A DNA stretch of 64,000 bases. Origin: Spinacia oleracea (lineage: Eukaryota; Streptophyta; Magnoliopsida; Caryophyllales; Amaranthaceae). The stretch covers positions 28,212,247-28,276,246 of the forward strand of contig NC_079488.1 in the NCBI RefSeq assembly GCF_020520425.1, in the 5' to 3' direction. Below are positions 24,744 through 38,138 of the stretch, in pieces. Position 1 is the stretch's first letter; the number at the start of each line of letters is the position of its first letter. The notes under the pieces are model-generated. The model was not told the origin of the DNA. It searched no databases and saw only the letters and a list, made by a program, of their open reading frames with translations. The position numbers were made by a program, and so were the translations under genes.

Positions 24744-25685
24744 ATGGTTGTTTTCGAATATCAAAATCGAATGGCGAACCGATTGGTGCTTGTGGATTCA
24801 AAAATACAATGTAGTTTTGAGATCATAAAGCATTGAGTTTAAACGCTCAGCTTTACCAATGGTTAACAACCTAATATCTTTGTCCATTTAATTCTCGAAT
24901 GAGTCTAGTCCCTAGACATTCGAATAGATCGATGCTTAGAGAACTTTAGAAGCTTCTGGTAAGATCATCTAGTTGAAACTTAATATTCAACCTAAAATGG
25001 TAAGAACTTTGGAATGACATTGGACATGTCTAACAAAGTATAAAAGTCAACACTAGAGAATTCAATTCTTAAGACTATAAGAAAGGGTATGAGAAATAGG
25101 AAAACAAGGAACAAATGAAAGGAATTTACGATTCCGTTTCTACCTATAAGTTTATGTTTAAAGAGAAGTGACCTAGCAATCAAACTTCCTTGGTATCATA
25201 TACCGCTTGAGGTTCTTACTTCGGTAACAACTCAAACAATGGAAGCTAGGATACACTAATGACCTACAAGTGGGAAATGGGCACGGCAATGCTACATTAG
25301 TTGTAGGGTCATCTAGTTTGTTTTACTTCCTTTCAAAGGCTGGAACTTAATGGTTATTTTGTTCCATAATCAGCATACCTAAATTTCTGCTTCAAACACA
25401 GAAAGACTCACATTCAGAAGAACGAAAACAATGCTTATTTGAATGAAATGGTCATTTACGGGTTGAGTCAATATGCTTGATTACAAACAAACAACTCTTT
25501 AACAATAAGAACTTTACTAGGTTCAAGTCAATCTCTTGATTTGATTTCCACTAATCTTTGGCATTGTTGCTTAGACCATATCAACAAGTTAACATTCATA
25601 AGCTCTATTTTGATGGACTTTTGAAAGTTGATTGATTTCTAGATCAATTCAAGACAAGCTAGTCTTACTTGTTGAAGGTACCAAA
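24744..25685 (+). pseudogene. Elt2 internal gag-pol relic, part 1
   Basis: Colinear with 32075-33030 of elt4. It includes a decayed protease-region remnant near 25260-25340 (caagtgggaaatgg…, matching the LRVGNGA segment of the elt3 polyprotein). There is no useful open frame. It stops at the CCAAA target site of elt3. Confidence 0.65.
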
Positions 25686-25999
25686 TGAAGGAAATAATGC
25701 CCTTGGTCCAAGTATGCATTCAATGTTAAGTCTAATAAATGCGGTTCAGTATTAATTAACAAGTTAATAATTCAGTGAGATCAAGTGAGCTGAATGCCTA
25801 GCTAGAGGCCGCTTCAGTTCAAGTGGAATTAATGATATTAATCCACAGCTTACTCTTGACTGAACCCGTAGGGTCACACAAATAGTACGTAAACGGATCA
25901 AGTATTTAATGGCATTAAATACTCCATCTATGGATATTCGGAATCGACGGATCTTGGTTTCAGTGGGAGCTGAGATCGTCACAGGCAAGAAAAGAATAC

Positions 26000-26330
26000 T
26001 CCGGAAACGATGATATTGCCGGAAACGGAAATATGGATCGTATCGGAAATATAAATATTATCCAAGACGTAGATGTTGCCGGAAACGGAAACATGGTACG
26101 TATCGGAAAATATTATCGGAAATGGAAATATTGCCGGAATCGGAAATATTGCCGGAAACGGAAATATTGTCAGAATCGGAAATATTATCGGAATCGGAAA
26201 ATAATTTCGGAAACGAAAATATTAAATATTTGTTCGAAACGGAAATTAATTCCGGAATCGGAAATATTAAATATTGTTCGTATCGGAAATGAATTCCGGA
26301 ATCGAGAATTTAATCGGAAGCGTATCGTAC
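26000..26330. repeat. CGGAAA-rich imperfect tandem array in the LTR U3
   Basis: Roughly 18-bp imperfect units such as CGGAAATATTGCCGGAAT. The same block occurs in every family A LTR in the window (for example 15410-15720, 28020-28340, 45440-45770 and, minus strand, 58535-58850). It lies upstream of the TATA box. Confidence 0.8.
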
Positions 26331-26710
26331 AAATTAGCATCGGACGAGGCCTGCCAGACGAAGGCCCAGCACGAAGCCGGGCCATCGCCCAGCAAGCCAA
26401 GCGCAACAACCACACGCCAAGCATACGACCAGGCCCAGCGCAAAAGCCAGGCCCAGCCGTAGCTTGGGCGCGCGCGCGGACAAGGCTGCGACAGTGGGCC
26501 TTGCGCTGTGCGCTCGGCGTGGGCCGCAAGGCCTGCGTGCGGTGCTTGTGCGCCACTCGTGTGTGTTACTCGGAATCCTAAGGCTACCGGGATTCGTAAT
26601 ATGATTAAATCTAATCCTAATAGATAAACTTTGTTTAATTAGAATCCTAGTAGGGTTATAATTAAATAGATTTGTATTCTAATAGGATTATAATTCCTTT
26701 CCATAAACTC

Positions 26711-26718
26711 TATAAATA
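26711..26718 (+). promoter_or_regulatory. Elt3 5' LTR TATA box
   Basis: TATAAATA in the context ctctataaataagtgcc, conserved in all family A LTRs here. Transcription would start a few tens of bases downstream. Confidence 0.6.
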
Positions 26719-27074
26719 AGTGCCTAGGGTCACATATTTACAAGGAGTTTTCAAGTATTAAAAGTGAGTTTTTGAGAGAAAAATTCAGTCACACATCTTG
26801 CCTAAAAGTGCCGAAAATTAATAGTACCTTAAGGGCGATTCTAGTTGGTCAATCTTAAGGCGGATCCGGACGTGCTGTGGACTATCTACGGAGGGACGAC
26901 ACTTGGAGTCCTATAGACTTGTTCTTGTTCGGTTCGGGCGCAGCTAGGGAAGGCACGCAACAAAGAGTATGCATCTAAACTATGCTAAATGATTATGTGT
27001 AAATAATATGTATTCCTGGCTTAATGGTTGTTTCCGCATGATTTATGAATTGTCATATGTATCATAACCTAACA

Positions 27075-27089
27075 GTGGTATCACGAGCC
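27075..27089 (+). other. Elt3 primer-binding site
   Basis: GTGGTATCACGAGCC directly after the 5' LTR, matching initiator Met tRNA over TGGTATCA. Confidence 0.8.
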
Positions 27090-27709
27090 TCTTATTATTT
27101 TCATAATTTAAATTGCATGAACATGGTTAAATATTACAAATTTGCAAGAATTAAAAGGGGTGATTAATTTTCGTAATTGTTAATTAATTGCAAATTGCGT
27201 TTATTTAATTATACGTACGCAGTTTTTCGGCAGTTTCTTCGTTACTCATCCAAATCGAGTGATTTTTGTGTCAATTCCGCATGTAAAAGGCATTCTAAAA
27301 TTTTGACAAAAATAATGTTTTTCGGCCGAACCCAGAATTCTCAAATTCGAAGCCTAACTATGACTTTTCGAAGGTTTTAGTTTTTCGAATGCAAAATTTC
27401 GTAAATTTAAGATGTTAAATTAAATATTTGCGATTCTTGTTGATAAATCTTAAATTTTTGATTGACCTACTGTATATGTTTAACAAGTTTGATTGCCTAG
27501 CCTTGTTAATTATGCAACCTAATTTGTAATGATGATTAATTTGTTGAAAATTAGAATAATTTAGAATTAATTTGATTTTCATAATTAATTATAATTTAAT
27601 TAGATACCTATGATTAAAAACCACCATAAAAATTGTAAATTTATGATAAATTTTAAATTTTTATGACCTAGACTTGAATCCATGTTAATCGGAAATCAAT
27701 TGAATAATA
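27090..27709 (+). other. Elt3 leader, first part
   Basis: AT-rich non-coding leader, interrupted by elt4 at TAATA (27705-27709). It continues at 38139. Confidence 0.75.
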
Positions 27710-29092
27710 TGAAGGAAATAATGCCCTTGGTCCAAGTATGCATTCTATGTTAAGTCTAATAAATGCGGTTCAGTATTAATTAACAAGTTAATAATTCAGT
27801 GAGATCAAGTGAGCTGAATGCCTAGCTAGAGGCCGCTTCAGTTCAAGTGGAATTAATGATATTAATCCACAGCTTACTCTTGACTGAACCCGTAGGGTCA
27901 CACAAATAGTACGTAAACGGATCAAGTATTTAATGGCATTAAATACTCCATCTATGAATATTCGGAACCGACGGATCTTGGTTTCAGTGGGAGCTAAGAT
28001 CGTCACAGGCAAGAAATGAATACTCCGGAAACGATGATATTGCCGGAAACGGAAATATGGATCGTATCGGAAATATGAATATTATCCAAGTCGTAGATGT
28101 TGCCGGAAACGGAAACATGGTACGTATCGGAAAATATTATTGGAAATGGAAATATTACCAGAATCGGAAATATTGCCGGAAACGGAAATATTGTCAGAAT
28201 CGGAAATATTGCCGGAATCGGAAAATAATTCCGGAAACGGAAATATTAAATATTTGTTCGAAACGGAAATTAATTCCGGAATCGGAAATATTAAATATTG
28301 TTCGTATCGGAAATAAATTCCGGAACTGGAAATTTAATCGGAAGCGTATCGTACGAATTAGCATCGGACGAGGCTTGCCGGACGAAGGCCCAGCACGAAG
28401 CCGGGGCCATCGCCCAGCAAGCATGCGCGCCACAAGCCCAGCCAAGGCAGCGCCCAGGCCTACCGCAAGGCAGGCCCAGCGCGCGCCAAGGGCCACGGAT
28501 GCGTGGGCCGTGCTGCGCGGGCTGCTGCTCGCACGCGCATGGGCAGCCCTTGTGGCTGCCGTGTGTGTGTGAGTTTATGCTCATGCGTGATTCCTGAATC
28601 TACAAGAGTCAGTGTATGATTAAATTTCTATTCCTAATTGGATAAATTAATTAAATAGAATTCATGTAGGATTCTAATTCCAATTAATTCGCATCCTACT
28701 AGGATTACGATTCCTTTTCCATAACTCTATAAATAAAGGCCTAGGGGTCATAATTTATACACAAGTTTCAAAGTATTCAAAAGTGAGTTTTTGAGAGAAA
28801 ATTAAAACACATCTTGCTCATAAAGTGCCGAAATTTTCTAGTACCTTAAGGGCGATTCTAGTTGGTCAATCTTAAGGCGGATCCGGACGTGCTGTGGACT
28901 ATCTACGGAGGGACGACACTTGGAGTCCTAAAAGACTTGTTCTTGTTCGGTTCGGGCGCAGCTAGGGAGGGCACGCAACAAAGAGTATGCATCTAAATTA
29001 TGCTATATGATTATGTGTAAATAATATGTTGTCCTGGGTTAATGGTTGTTTCCGCATGATCTATGTAATGTCATATGTATCATAACCTAACA
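27710..29092 (+). repeat. Elt4 5' LTR
   Basis: 1383 bp, TGAAGG…CCTAACA, with a TATAAATA box at 28728-28735. Confidence 0.95.
28728..28735 (+). promoter_or_regulatory. Elt4 5' LTR TATA box
   Basis: TATAAATA, same position as in the other family A LTRs. The 3' LTR copy is at 37769-37776. Confidence 0.6.
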
Positions 29093-29107
29093 GTGGTATC
29101 ACGAGCC
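29093..29107 (+). other. Elt4 primer-binding site
   Basis: GTGGTATCACGAGCC, identical to that of elt3. Confidence 0.8.
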
Positions 29108-31980
29108 CCTTATTATTTTCATAATCTAAATTGCATGAACATGGTTAAATATTACAAATTTGCAAGAATTAAAAGGGGTGATTAATTTTCGTAATTGTTA
29201 ATTAATTGCAAATTGCGTTTATTTAATTATATGTACGCAGTTTTTCGGCAGTTTCTTCATTACTCATCCGAATTGAGTGATTTTTGTGTCAATTCCGCAT
29301 GTAAAAGGCATTCTAAAATTTTGACAAAAATAGTATTTTTCTGCCGAACCCAGAATTCTCAAATTCGAAGCCTAGCTATGACTTTTCGAAGGTTTTAGTT
29401 TTTCGAATGCAAAATTTCGTAAATTTAAGATGTTAAATTAAATATTTGCGATTCCTGTTGATAAATCTTGAATTTTTGATTGACCTACTGCATATGTTTA
29501 ACAAGTTTGAATGCCTAGTCTTGTTAATTATGCAATCTAATTTGTAATTATGATTAATTTGTTGAAAATTAGAATAATATAGAATTAATTTGATTTTCAT
29601 AATTAATTGTAATTTAATTAGAAACCTATGATTAAAAACCACCATAAAAATTGTAAATTTACGATAAATTTTAAATTTTTATGACCTAGACTTGAATCCA
29701 TAACAATCGGAAATCAATTGGATAATAAATTTTCGATTTTTCGCCCTAAAATTATGAAATTAATAATATTTATTAATTTGTCATTAATTTTAAATATAAA
29801 TTTTAAATTTTTATGCGATTCGTTCAAATAACTTGCACGCACGAAGCAATGGACGCTTCGTGTTACCCTTAAGGGGTGTTGTATAATGCGGGCATGCGAC
29901 GACGAGCAAGGGAGCTCGTCGCCCGTGCGGCACGAATGCAATGAGCAAGGGCGTAGTGCACGAGCACAAGGCAGCAGCCCTGCCTTGTGTCGTGTGCCAC
30001 GAGCAATGAACGAATGGGCATGGGCGAAGGGCGAGCCAAGGCAGTCGCGTGTGGGCAGCAAGCGAGCTGCGCCACAACGCGCGCTGCCTCGCACAAGTGC
30101 GCGCAGCCTCGCGCGCAGCGAGCGCAAGCTCGCGTGCCACGAGCGCTGCGCCCAGCACTGCTCGCGCGCGGAGCGCGCGATGTCGCTCGCCCAGCGAGCG
30201 ATGTCGCGCCCCAGCGAGCGATGGCTCGCGCGCGCAGCGCGCGATGTCGCTCGCCCAGCGAGCGATGTCGCGCCCCAGCGAGCGATGGCTCGCGCGCACA
30301 GCGAGCGAGCCAGCGCGCCCAGCGAGCGATCTCGCGCGCGCGCACTGCGAGCGATAGCTCGCGTGCGATGGGGCGCTGTGCGGAGGCTTGCGATAGGACA
30401 GCAGCAGCTATGCGACGAGCGCATGAGCTGCGCGCACATAGCCAGCAATGGCTGTGTGCGTGCGGCCCATGGGCGTGCAACGCGTAGGGTGTTTGCGTTA
30501 CGATTAGATCGTTTTGAATGTTTAATTTGAAAATTTCAGTTCACGTAATTTTAATTAATTTTAAAATTAATAATTTGAATTAATTTCTTGGATTTTAATT
30601 TTGAATATTATAATTATAATAAATGGAATTTATTCTAATTATTTTACTAAAATTAAAATCATGAATTAATTTAAATGCGACTGAAATTAAATTAAATTTT
30701 TGGATTCAATTATAAATTTATATGAGCTTTAAATTTTAATTAAATTTGTATGTTTCCGGTTAGACTAGAAATACAATTTTATGTTTAAAATTAGTAAAGC
30801 ATATGAATTTATTGGTTTGAGTGGGAGCGCTTTTTAGTCATAAACTCTTGATAAGGTCTACAAATCCTTAAGGTTAAAACAACTCGATTAGAATTAATAA
30901 GGACTGAATAATTGGTAGATTATTGGTGCCCTTGATTAATTGCTGCAAATGTTTACGTGATGCATAATGTGTTTTACTAACCAGCTATGTGGGCCATTCA
31001 TGATAATGAATGGGTGAATGGTATATATTGTATATGTACTGTTTTGCAGGTTATGAAGTGACTAGTATGGCCCAAATAGGATAGAAAATATGGTCTGCGT
31101 ACCATTAATTTGAATGTAATTGGTCTAAAGTACCAAAGTTATTTTTCAATTCAAAAATGGTCTGCGAACCATCAAATAGTTGTAATTAGTTATAGCTTAT
31201 CCTATTTGAAGAAAATGGTGCCTCCCACGGAGATTTTCAAGACAGACTTTGAAGTCAAAGCTTCAAGATGAAGTCGGGCCATACTAGATCACAAATATCT
31301 TATGCATGTTTTAAGTTATTTATTGTTTTAAATATGTCTTAAAATGCATGAGATCAAAAGCTTGATTATGTTGCATGATTAAGGATTTTAGTTCACTTAA
31401 AATCTAACCAACATAGTAAGAGCCTTAAGTTCCAAACTTAAAAATTGAGTTAAAAGGTGCCATGCCAAAATATACACTTGCTTGGATATCCTTTACATCA
31501 ATCTAGTAATAGTTTTCGCTCAGCGAGGTGTTACTTATTGGTCCTAAAGGGGCAAGGTACACAAATAATTGTGAGTACATGTTAGTTTTGGTGAAACTCA
31601 ACGATATAAGTAAGGAGTCCTTTTATGTCGTGGCAAAATCGATAGGTTTACCTAATAAGTTCTTAGACGTGCCTATCAACCAAGAGTAGTTTCTAGACTA
31701 TTAGCAAAAGGCTTTTGCTTACCTAAAATGTTTTAGAATTGAGTCGACAAACTGTGCTTAATTCTTCAATGGTTTTAGGGTCTTGGAATCATTTTATTCA
31801 CACCTGCCGGAACACATAATTCGAATAAAATGCTAATAACTTGTTTGAATTGCATGGTTGCTTTAATTTCAAGTTATTATTCATGATAAATGTTTAGACT
31901 TTGCATGCTTCAATGTATGTTTTAATTATTGTTTATAATTAAATATCTTGCACTGCAATAAATCCTTTTAGAAAGGTAAC
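29108..31980 (+). other. Elt4 leader with GC-rich repeat island
   Basis: Long non-coding leader: AT-rich, then a CpG-rich island at about 29880-30490, then AT-rich again. The island yields overlapping ORFs of 100-240 residues on both strands, all Ala/Arg/Ser-rich and without domains. They are composition artefacts. Confidence 0.75.
30173..30300. repeat. 64-bp CpG-rich tandem repeat, two copies
   Basis: The unit starting GCGCGCGATGTCGCTCGCC is at 30173 and again at 30237. Each unit contains self-complementary GCGAGCGA/TCGCTCGC words able to form hairpins. Partial units extend on both sides. Confidence 0.85.
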
Positions 31981-34900
31981 AGTAAATTTCCTCGATTGGT
32001 AGTGAATCCAAGAACTTTTAACGGAAAAGAGAGAAAGTGAGCAATTTAAAATATACGTTTCTTATAGCGACTTTTATGGCTGTTTTCGAGTATCAAAGTC
32101 GAATGGCAAACCGATTGGTGCTTGTGAATTCAAAATACAATGTGGTTTTGAGATCATAAAGCATTGAGTTTAAACGCTCAGCTTTACCAATGGTTAACAA
32201 CCTAAAATCCTTTTTCCATTTAATTCTCGAATGAGTCTAGTCCCTAGACATTCGAATAGATCGATGCTTAGAGAACTTTAGAAGCTTCTGTGAGATCATC
32301 TAGTTGAAACAAAATATTCAACATAAATTAAAATGGTAAAGAACCTTGTTGGTGACATTGGACATGTCTAACAAAGTATAAAAGTCAACACTAAAGAATT
32401 CAATTCTTAAGACTATAAGAAAGGGTACAAGAAATAGGAAAACAAGGAACAAATGAAAGGAATTTACAATTCCGTTTCTACCTATAAGTTTATGTTTAAA
32501 GAGAAGTGACCTAGCAATCAAACTTCCTTGGTATCATATACCACTTGAGGTTCTTACTTCGGTAATAACTCAAACAATGGAAGCTAGGATACACTAATGA
32601 CCTACAAGTGGGAAATGAAGCATGACAATGCTACATTAGTTGTAGGGTCATCTAGTTTGTTTTAAGTCCTTTCAAGGCTGGAACTTAATGGCTATTTTGT
32701 TCCATAATCAGCATACCTAAATTTCTGCTTCAAACACAGAAAGACTCACATTCAAGAAAAACAAAAACAATGTTTGTTTGTTTATTTGAATGAAATGGTC
32801 AATTACAGGTTGAGTCAATATGCTTGATTAAAACAAACAACTCTTTAAAGAACTTTACTAGGTTCAAATCAACACCTTGATTTGAGTTCCACTAAATCTT
32901 TGGCATTGTTGCTTAGACCATATCAACAAGTTAACATTCAAAAGCTCTATTTTAATGGACTTTTGAAAGTTGATTGATTTCTAGATCAATTTAAGACGAC
33001 AAGTCTTACTTGTTGAAAGTAACAAAAGATATGAACTATTGTTAGAACGCCTAGACAATAGAGTTCAAAGCTAAAGAAAGATTTTATGACTTTATTATTT
33101 CACATGGATTTGAGTGAATATAGGTTTATTTACTCAAATGTGATATAAGTTGAATCTGTTTGGCTAGTTCAAAGATTCAGAAGTATAAAATCCACTTGGC
33201 AAGAAATCATAAAGATCTAGGTTAGATCATGTTGATGATTACTTGAGACCAAATATGATCATCAATGATTGTGTGTTGTAATTTCACAATCTAGGTCCAT
33301 AAGATATGGCATATCTAAGTTGGAATGATCGAAGTCGATTAGTACTTGATTCGATCAATGATGAATCATAAAGACTTTTCCTATAATTTCTAAAACAAAA
33401 TGCTCAACTACCACCAAACTAAACCAAATTCGTCAAAGCTATTGAAAAGTAATTTCAGGATATCTTTTCAATTATATATATATCTAAAGAGTTGCTAAAC
33501 TCAGTGGGAGCTTAGTGTTTGTTATTCAACAAACTAAGGCTCAAGTCTAGATATATGTTTCATTGTGATTTATTCAAATGAGACACAAGGGTATTGTTTC
33601 TACCACGAATTTTTGAGCACATAATGTTTGTTTGCTCGAAATAATGTCCTTTTGGAGATTCGTTTCCAAAATGACAAGTGGGAGAAAATAGACCTCGAAA
33701 GTTTTCGAGGCGAACAACAAACATAAACGGACATTCCGGAGGCTTTTCGAAGTGCTTCAGAAAATCCGAACTTATTCTTTAAGGACTTTAGAAGTGGCTT
33801 TAAAGAATAGATATCTCTTAGAAGACTTTACAAGTGCTTCAAGGAGAACAGAATATTCAAAGGACTTTCAAGTGGCTATTGATATTCTATTGTTTGATGT
33901 TCTATACCCAAGTAGGCATAGAATTCAAGTCACTGAAACTATGAGACTCTTCTATTAGATAGTGAAGAAACATAGAGATCAGGTCAATGAAACTATGAGA
34001 TTCTTCTATTAAATAGTGAAGAAACCTACAACTTGCAGTCAAACTATTATCATGTAGATTAATTAGTTTGTGACTTGTAAGAAAGCTATGACGAAACCTA
34101 GATTCCCTAAAATGTTTAGAGGCCATATATAGACTCAAATGTTTTAAATGGTTAGAGGCCATAAAACATACTCAATGTTTTGACGACAAAATTGAAATTT
34201 TGTTGATTTGCAAGAATAGTTTCACACCTATTGGTTGCAAGTTTGTTTTAAGGATAAAAATCATCAAACATGGAATTGTGTTCACACACAAAGCTAGATT
34301 AGTTGCTAAAGGTTACAAGCAAATTCATGGCATGGATTGTGTTGAAACCTCATGCAAAATCGTAATGCTTAAGTCTATAATTCAAGCAATGATTGCATAT
34401 TGGTACATATGGCAATTGGATGACAAAACGTATTCCTCAATCAAATGTTGGAATAAACTATGTACATGGTATGTCATAGGATTTGTGGATCCAAATAAAT
34501 GCTTGAAAAGGAAAGCTAGCTTATAAAATCTAAGTACAGATTTAAGCAAGCAATTGGGAATTGGAACTGTATTTTAAGTGAAGCTAATAAGCATTTTAGT
34601 TTCATAAGATATACATGATTCTTATAGATGTATAAGAAGTTTAGTGGGAGTACATAAAAACTTATTTGGTCCTATGTGTATCACACACATATCTCTCTAT
34701 TGTGAAATAACATTCAAATGCTAAATACTTAGATTTGAAATAATTCATCAATGATGGACCATGGCGAAACTTAGTACATACTGGGTATTAAGATCTATTT
34801 GCAAAAATCTTATGATATAGTGTTGGATTAAGTAATGGCATTTACTAAATCAAACACGAAAGTCTCCATTGGAGATATTCGACCCATGTGAATAAATCTA

Positions 34901-36737
34901 AGTAAAGGATGTTTGAACTATGTATAAGCATTTACTAAGTTAAACATCAAAGAGTCTAAATGAGATTCTTCACCTATATTATATGTCAAAGAATTTAGCT
35001 GGATTCAGTATCTACTGAAATTGAATGAGCTAAAAGTTACATGAATAGAATTCAAATTGGGAATTATTCTGCAAAAGAATTTATCATGTATGATATAATA
35101 TGAGGATCGCCAAAAACGTATCGTATGACTTTAGGCATGACGAACATATACCAATCTCTATTGATCTAAGTGAAGACCAATTAGATTGAGATCAAGAAAA
35201 ACTTATGGTACTTGAAAAGGTACATAGGATTACTTCTTGATTCAAGGAAATAAAGATATGCTAAATATTGATGCAACACGCATAAACACTGGCAAAGGAT
35301 CAAACAAGACCCTTTGGAGTTAACCATTGATAAGGACGAGCTATAGAGCATCGTGTTTTGAAATGGCAACATGGGTTGGAGACCATGAGTTGTTGCGTGG
35401 GAAATTAAAATAATAATTTCTATGTTCTAAGATATAGTTGGAGAGTCTTCCACATATCTATGAACTGCTTGGATAGGTAAATCCAAACAAAGCATCACTA
35501 GCAACCTATACAGTTGAAGTAAAAGTAATTATTGCCTAAGAAGCAATAAAACAGGGTTGTTTAAAGTTCTTCACTGAACTTGGGTAGATCACCTATCTGC
35601 TGGCTTGATGATTCTTCATTGAAAAATGCGTAGAACCACTCTTGAAGCAAGAAAAACGTCTGCTAACTTGATGGTTCTTCATTGCAAAATGAGTAAAACC
35701 ACCATCGAAGTAAGAAAGACTAGATCACATAATAAACAAACTCGAAAAGATCTTATTATCATATCTCGAAGAACATTCGATGAAAAGGATATTAAAGATT
35801 GGCAAAGCATGATAACTAAACCTATGCAACAAGTGAGAAGCAACACTCACATTGTAGCACTGGAAATCAAGCATAGCTTTGAATTCCATGAACTGTTTTA
35901 GAAGATGGGTTTGAGGCCCATGGTTGTAAAACATTGGGGTTGAACATTTATCATATATGAAATGTATTTTCATATTCCATTTAATCTTGGTTTAGTATTA
36001 AATGATGAGTCCCTTCAAATTTGACGATATATTCAAGATAGACTGTCAGGACCAGTCCTGTGACTAAGAAATGTCTATCAAGTGAACTTGAATGTCAAAG
36101 GTTGAAAATGGTCCCTAATCGGAGTTTTCTATAAAATTGGACGCATAGAAAACGTTAGACGATTAGAATGCAAGATGACTAGTAGTTCTGTTTCTTGAAC
36201 TATGTGGACATGGCAATGTCATAATCATTTGCATAGATACTTACTTTGGGAAGACTGGTATCGGACAAGACCTATGAAACTTTACTGTAAGAGATGAAAG
36301 TCTGTCATAAGTAAATTTCATTAAATTATTAGACACTAAATCCTCAATACCTGAGTGATTTGAGATTACTTGTTTGAGAACTGGTTGCTTTGACGTTGAC
36401 CAACCGTCGCACCGTAAAAGGAGGCTATAAAGGCAACGCTCAGGTAATCACCTATCAAACGAAGTCTAATCTCAAGATCGCAAGATTGGGATTGTCCTCC
36501 CATAAATCGGGATGAGATGCTTAAAAGTTGTACAAGGCCACTCGGAGAGCTAGAAACTGTGAAATGCATGGCCGTGCTCGGATGAATCATAGGCTATGAT
36601 TATCTGTTTATTTGATCAGTTGAACTCTGAAACCGAGGAACACCTCTGGACATAATAAGGATGACAACTCTTACCTTATGTTCAAGAGCAAGCATCGAGC
36701 GACAAAGGAATTAGGAAATGCACACTTGTCCCTAAGG
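31981..36737 (+). pseudogene. Elt4 gag-pol relic
   Basis: Recognisable by comparison with elt3: a protease-region remnant near 32600-32740; the end of the integrase region near 33640-33720 (ccaaaatgacaagtgggaga); the start of reverse transcriptase at 34200-34420 (KARLVAKGYKQIHGMD); and the RNase H end near 35820-35900 (…ALEIKHSFEFHELF). All are shifted, shortened and full of stops. The 3' untranslated part (36000-36737) is close to that of elt3. The order of parts is kept, so the relic came from a full element, and elt5 shares the same defects. Confidence 0.75.
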
Positions 36738-36750
36738 ACAAGTGGGAGAC
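36738..36750 (+). other. Elt4 polypurine tract
   Basis: ACAAGTGGGAGAC abuts the 3' LTR; it primes plus-strand DNA synthesis. Confidence 0.75.
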
Positions 36751-38133
36751 TGAAGGAAATAATGCCCTTGGTCCAAGTATGCATTCTATGTTAAGTCTAA
36801 TAAATGCTGTTCAGTATTAATTAACAAGTTAATAATTCAGTGAGATCAAGTGAGCTGAATGCCTAGCTAGAGGCCGCTTCAGTTCAAGTGGAATTAATGA
36901 TATTAATCCACAGCTTACTCTTGACTGAACCCGTAGGGTCACACAAATAGTACGTAAACGGATCAAGTATTTAATGGCATTAAATACTCCATCTATGAAT
37001 ATTCGGAACCGACGGATCTTGGTTTCAGTGGGAGCTAAGATCGTCACAGGCAAGAAATGAATACTCCGGAAACGATGATATTGCCGGAAACGGAAATATG
37101 GATCGTATCGGAAATATGAATATTATCCAAGTCGTAGATGTTGCCGGAAACGGAAACATGGTACGTATCGGAAAATATTATTGGAAATGGAAATATTACC
37201 AGAATCGGAAATATTGCCGGAAACGGAAATATTGTCAGAATCGGAAATATTGCCGGAATCGGAAAATAATTCCGGAAACGGAAATATTAAATATTTGTTC
37301 GAAACGGAAATTAATTCCGGAATCGGAAATATTAAATATTGTTCGTATCGGAAATAAATTCCGGAACTGGAAATTTAATCGGAAGCGTATCGTACGAATT
37401 AGCATCGGACGAGGCTTGCCGGACGAAGGCCCAGCACGAAGCCGGGGCCATCGCCCAGCAAGCATGCGCGCCACAAGCCCAGCCAAGGCAGCGCCCAGGC
37501 CTACCGCAAGGCAGGCCCAGCGCGCGCCAAGGGCCACGGATGCGTGGGCCGTGCTGCGCGGGCTGCTGCTCGCACGCGCATGGGCAGCCCTTGTGGCTGC
37601 CGTGTGTGTGTGAGTTTATGCTCATGCGTGATTCCTGAATCTACAAGAGTCAGTGTATGATTAAATTTCTATTCCTAATTGGATAAATTAATTAAATAGA
37701 ATTCATGTAGGATTCTAATTCCAATTAATTCGCATCCTACTAGGATTACGATTCCTTTTCCATAACTCTATAAATAAAGGCCTAGGGGTCATAATTTATA
37801 CACAAGTTTCAAAGTATTCAAAAGTGAGTTTTTGAGAGAAAATTAAAACACATCTTGCTCATAAAGTGCCGAAATTTTCTAGTACCTTAAGGGCGATTCT
37901 AGTTGGTCAATCTTAAGGCGGATCCGGACGTGCTGTGGACTATCTACGGAGGGACGACACTTGGAGTCCTAAAAGACTTGTTCTTGTTCGGTTCGGGCGC
38001 AGCTAGGGAGGGCACGCAACAAAGAGTATGCATCTAAATTATGCTATATGATTATGTGTAAATAATATGTTGTCCTGGGTTAATGGTTGTTTCCGCATGA
38101 TCTATGTAATGTCATATGTATCATAACCTAACA
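36751..38133 (+). repeat. Elt4 3' LTR
   Basis: 1383 bp, one base different from the 5' LTR. Confidence 0.95.
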
Positions 38134-38138
38134 TAATA

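Larger units (their letters stand above)
25686..27074 (+). repeat. Elt3 5' LTR
   Basis: 1389 bp, TGAAGG…CCTAACA. An array of CGGAAA/ATATT words (about 26000-26330) gives a long spurious ORF. A TATAAATA box lies at 26711-26718. Confidence 0.95.
27710..38133 (+). mobile_element. Elt4: young non-autonomous copia family A element
   Basis: LTRs at 27710-29092 and 36751-38133 are both 1383 bp and by eye differ at one base (g at 27767, t at 36808). The target duplication TAATA flanks it (27705-27709 and 38134-38138). Primer-binding site and polypurine tract are intact. The body is a gag-pol relic in which no ORF exceeds about 145 residues outside the GC island, so it must have moved with proteins from another element. 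Confidence 0.96.

Noticed and set aside
26033..26581. Long ORF starting MDRIGNINIIQ, also at 28057, 37098 and 45478 (plus) and 58294-58818 (minus)
   Set aside because: It is the CGGAAA array of the LTR read in a lucky frame and runs on into the GC-rich part of the LTR. It recurs only because LTRs recur, and has no domain.
27075..27089. tRNA gene fragments at the TGGTATCA sites
   Set aside because: These are primer-binding sites complementary to a tRNA end, not tRNA genes. No cloverleaf is present.
29714..30530. Several 100-244-residue ORFs on both strands
   Set aside because: They overlap each other in the CpG-rich leader island, are Ala/Arg/Ser-rich and have no motif. The absence of stops comes from base composition.
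36366..36590. 74-residue antisense ORF shared with 44746-44970 and 59326-59550
   Set aside because: It is in the 3' untranslated region shared by family A elements. Sharing is explained by common descent of the DNA.
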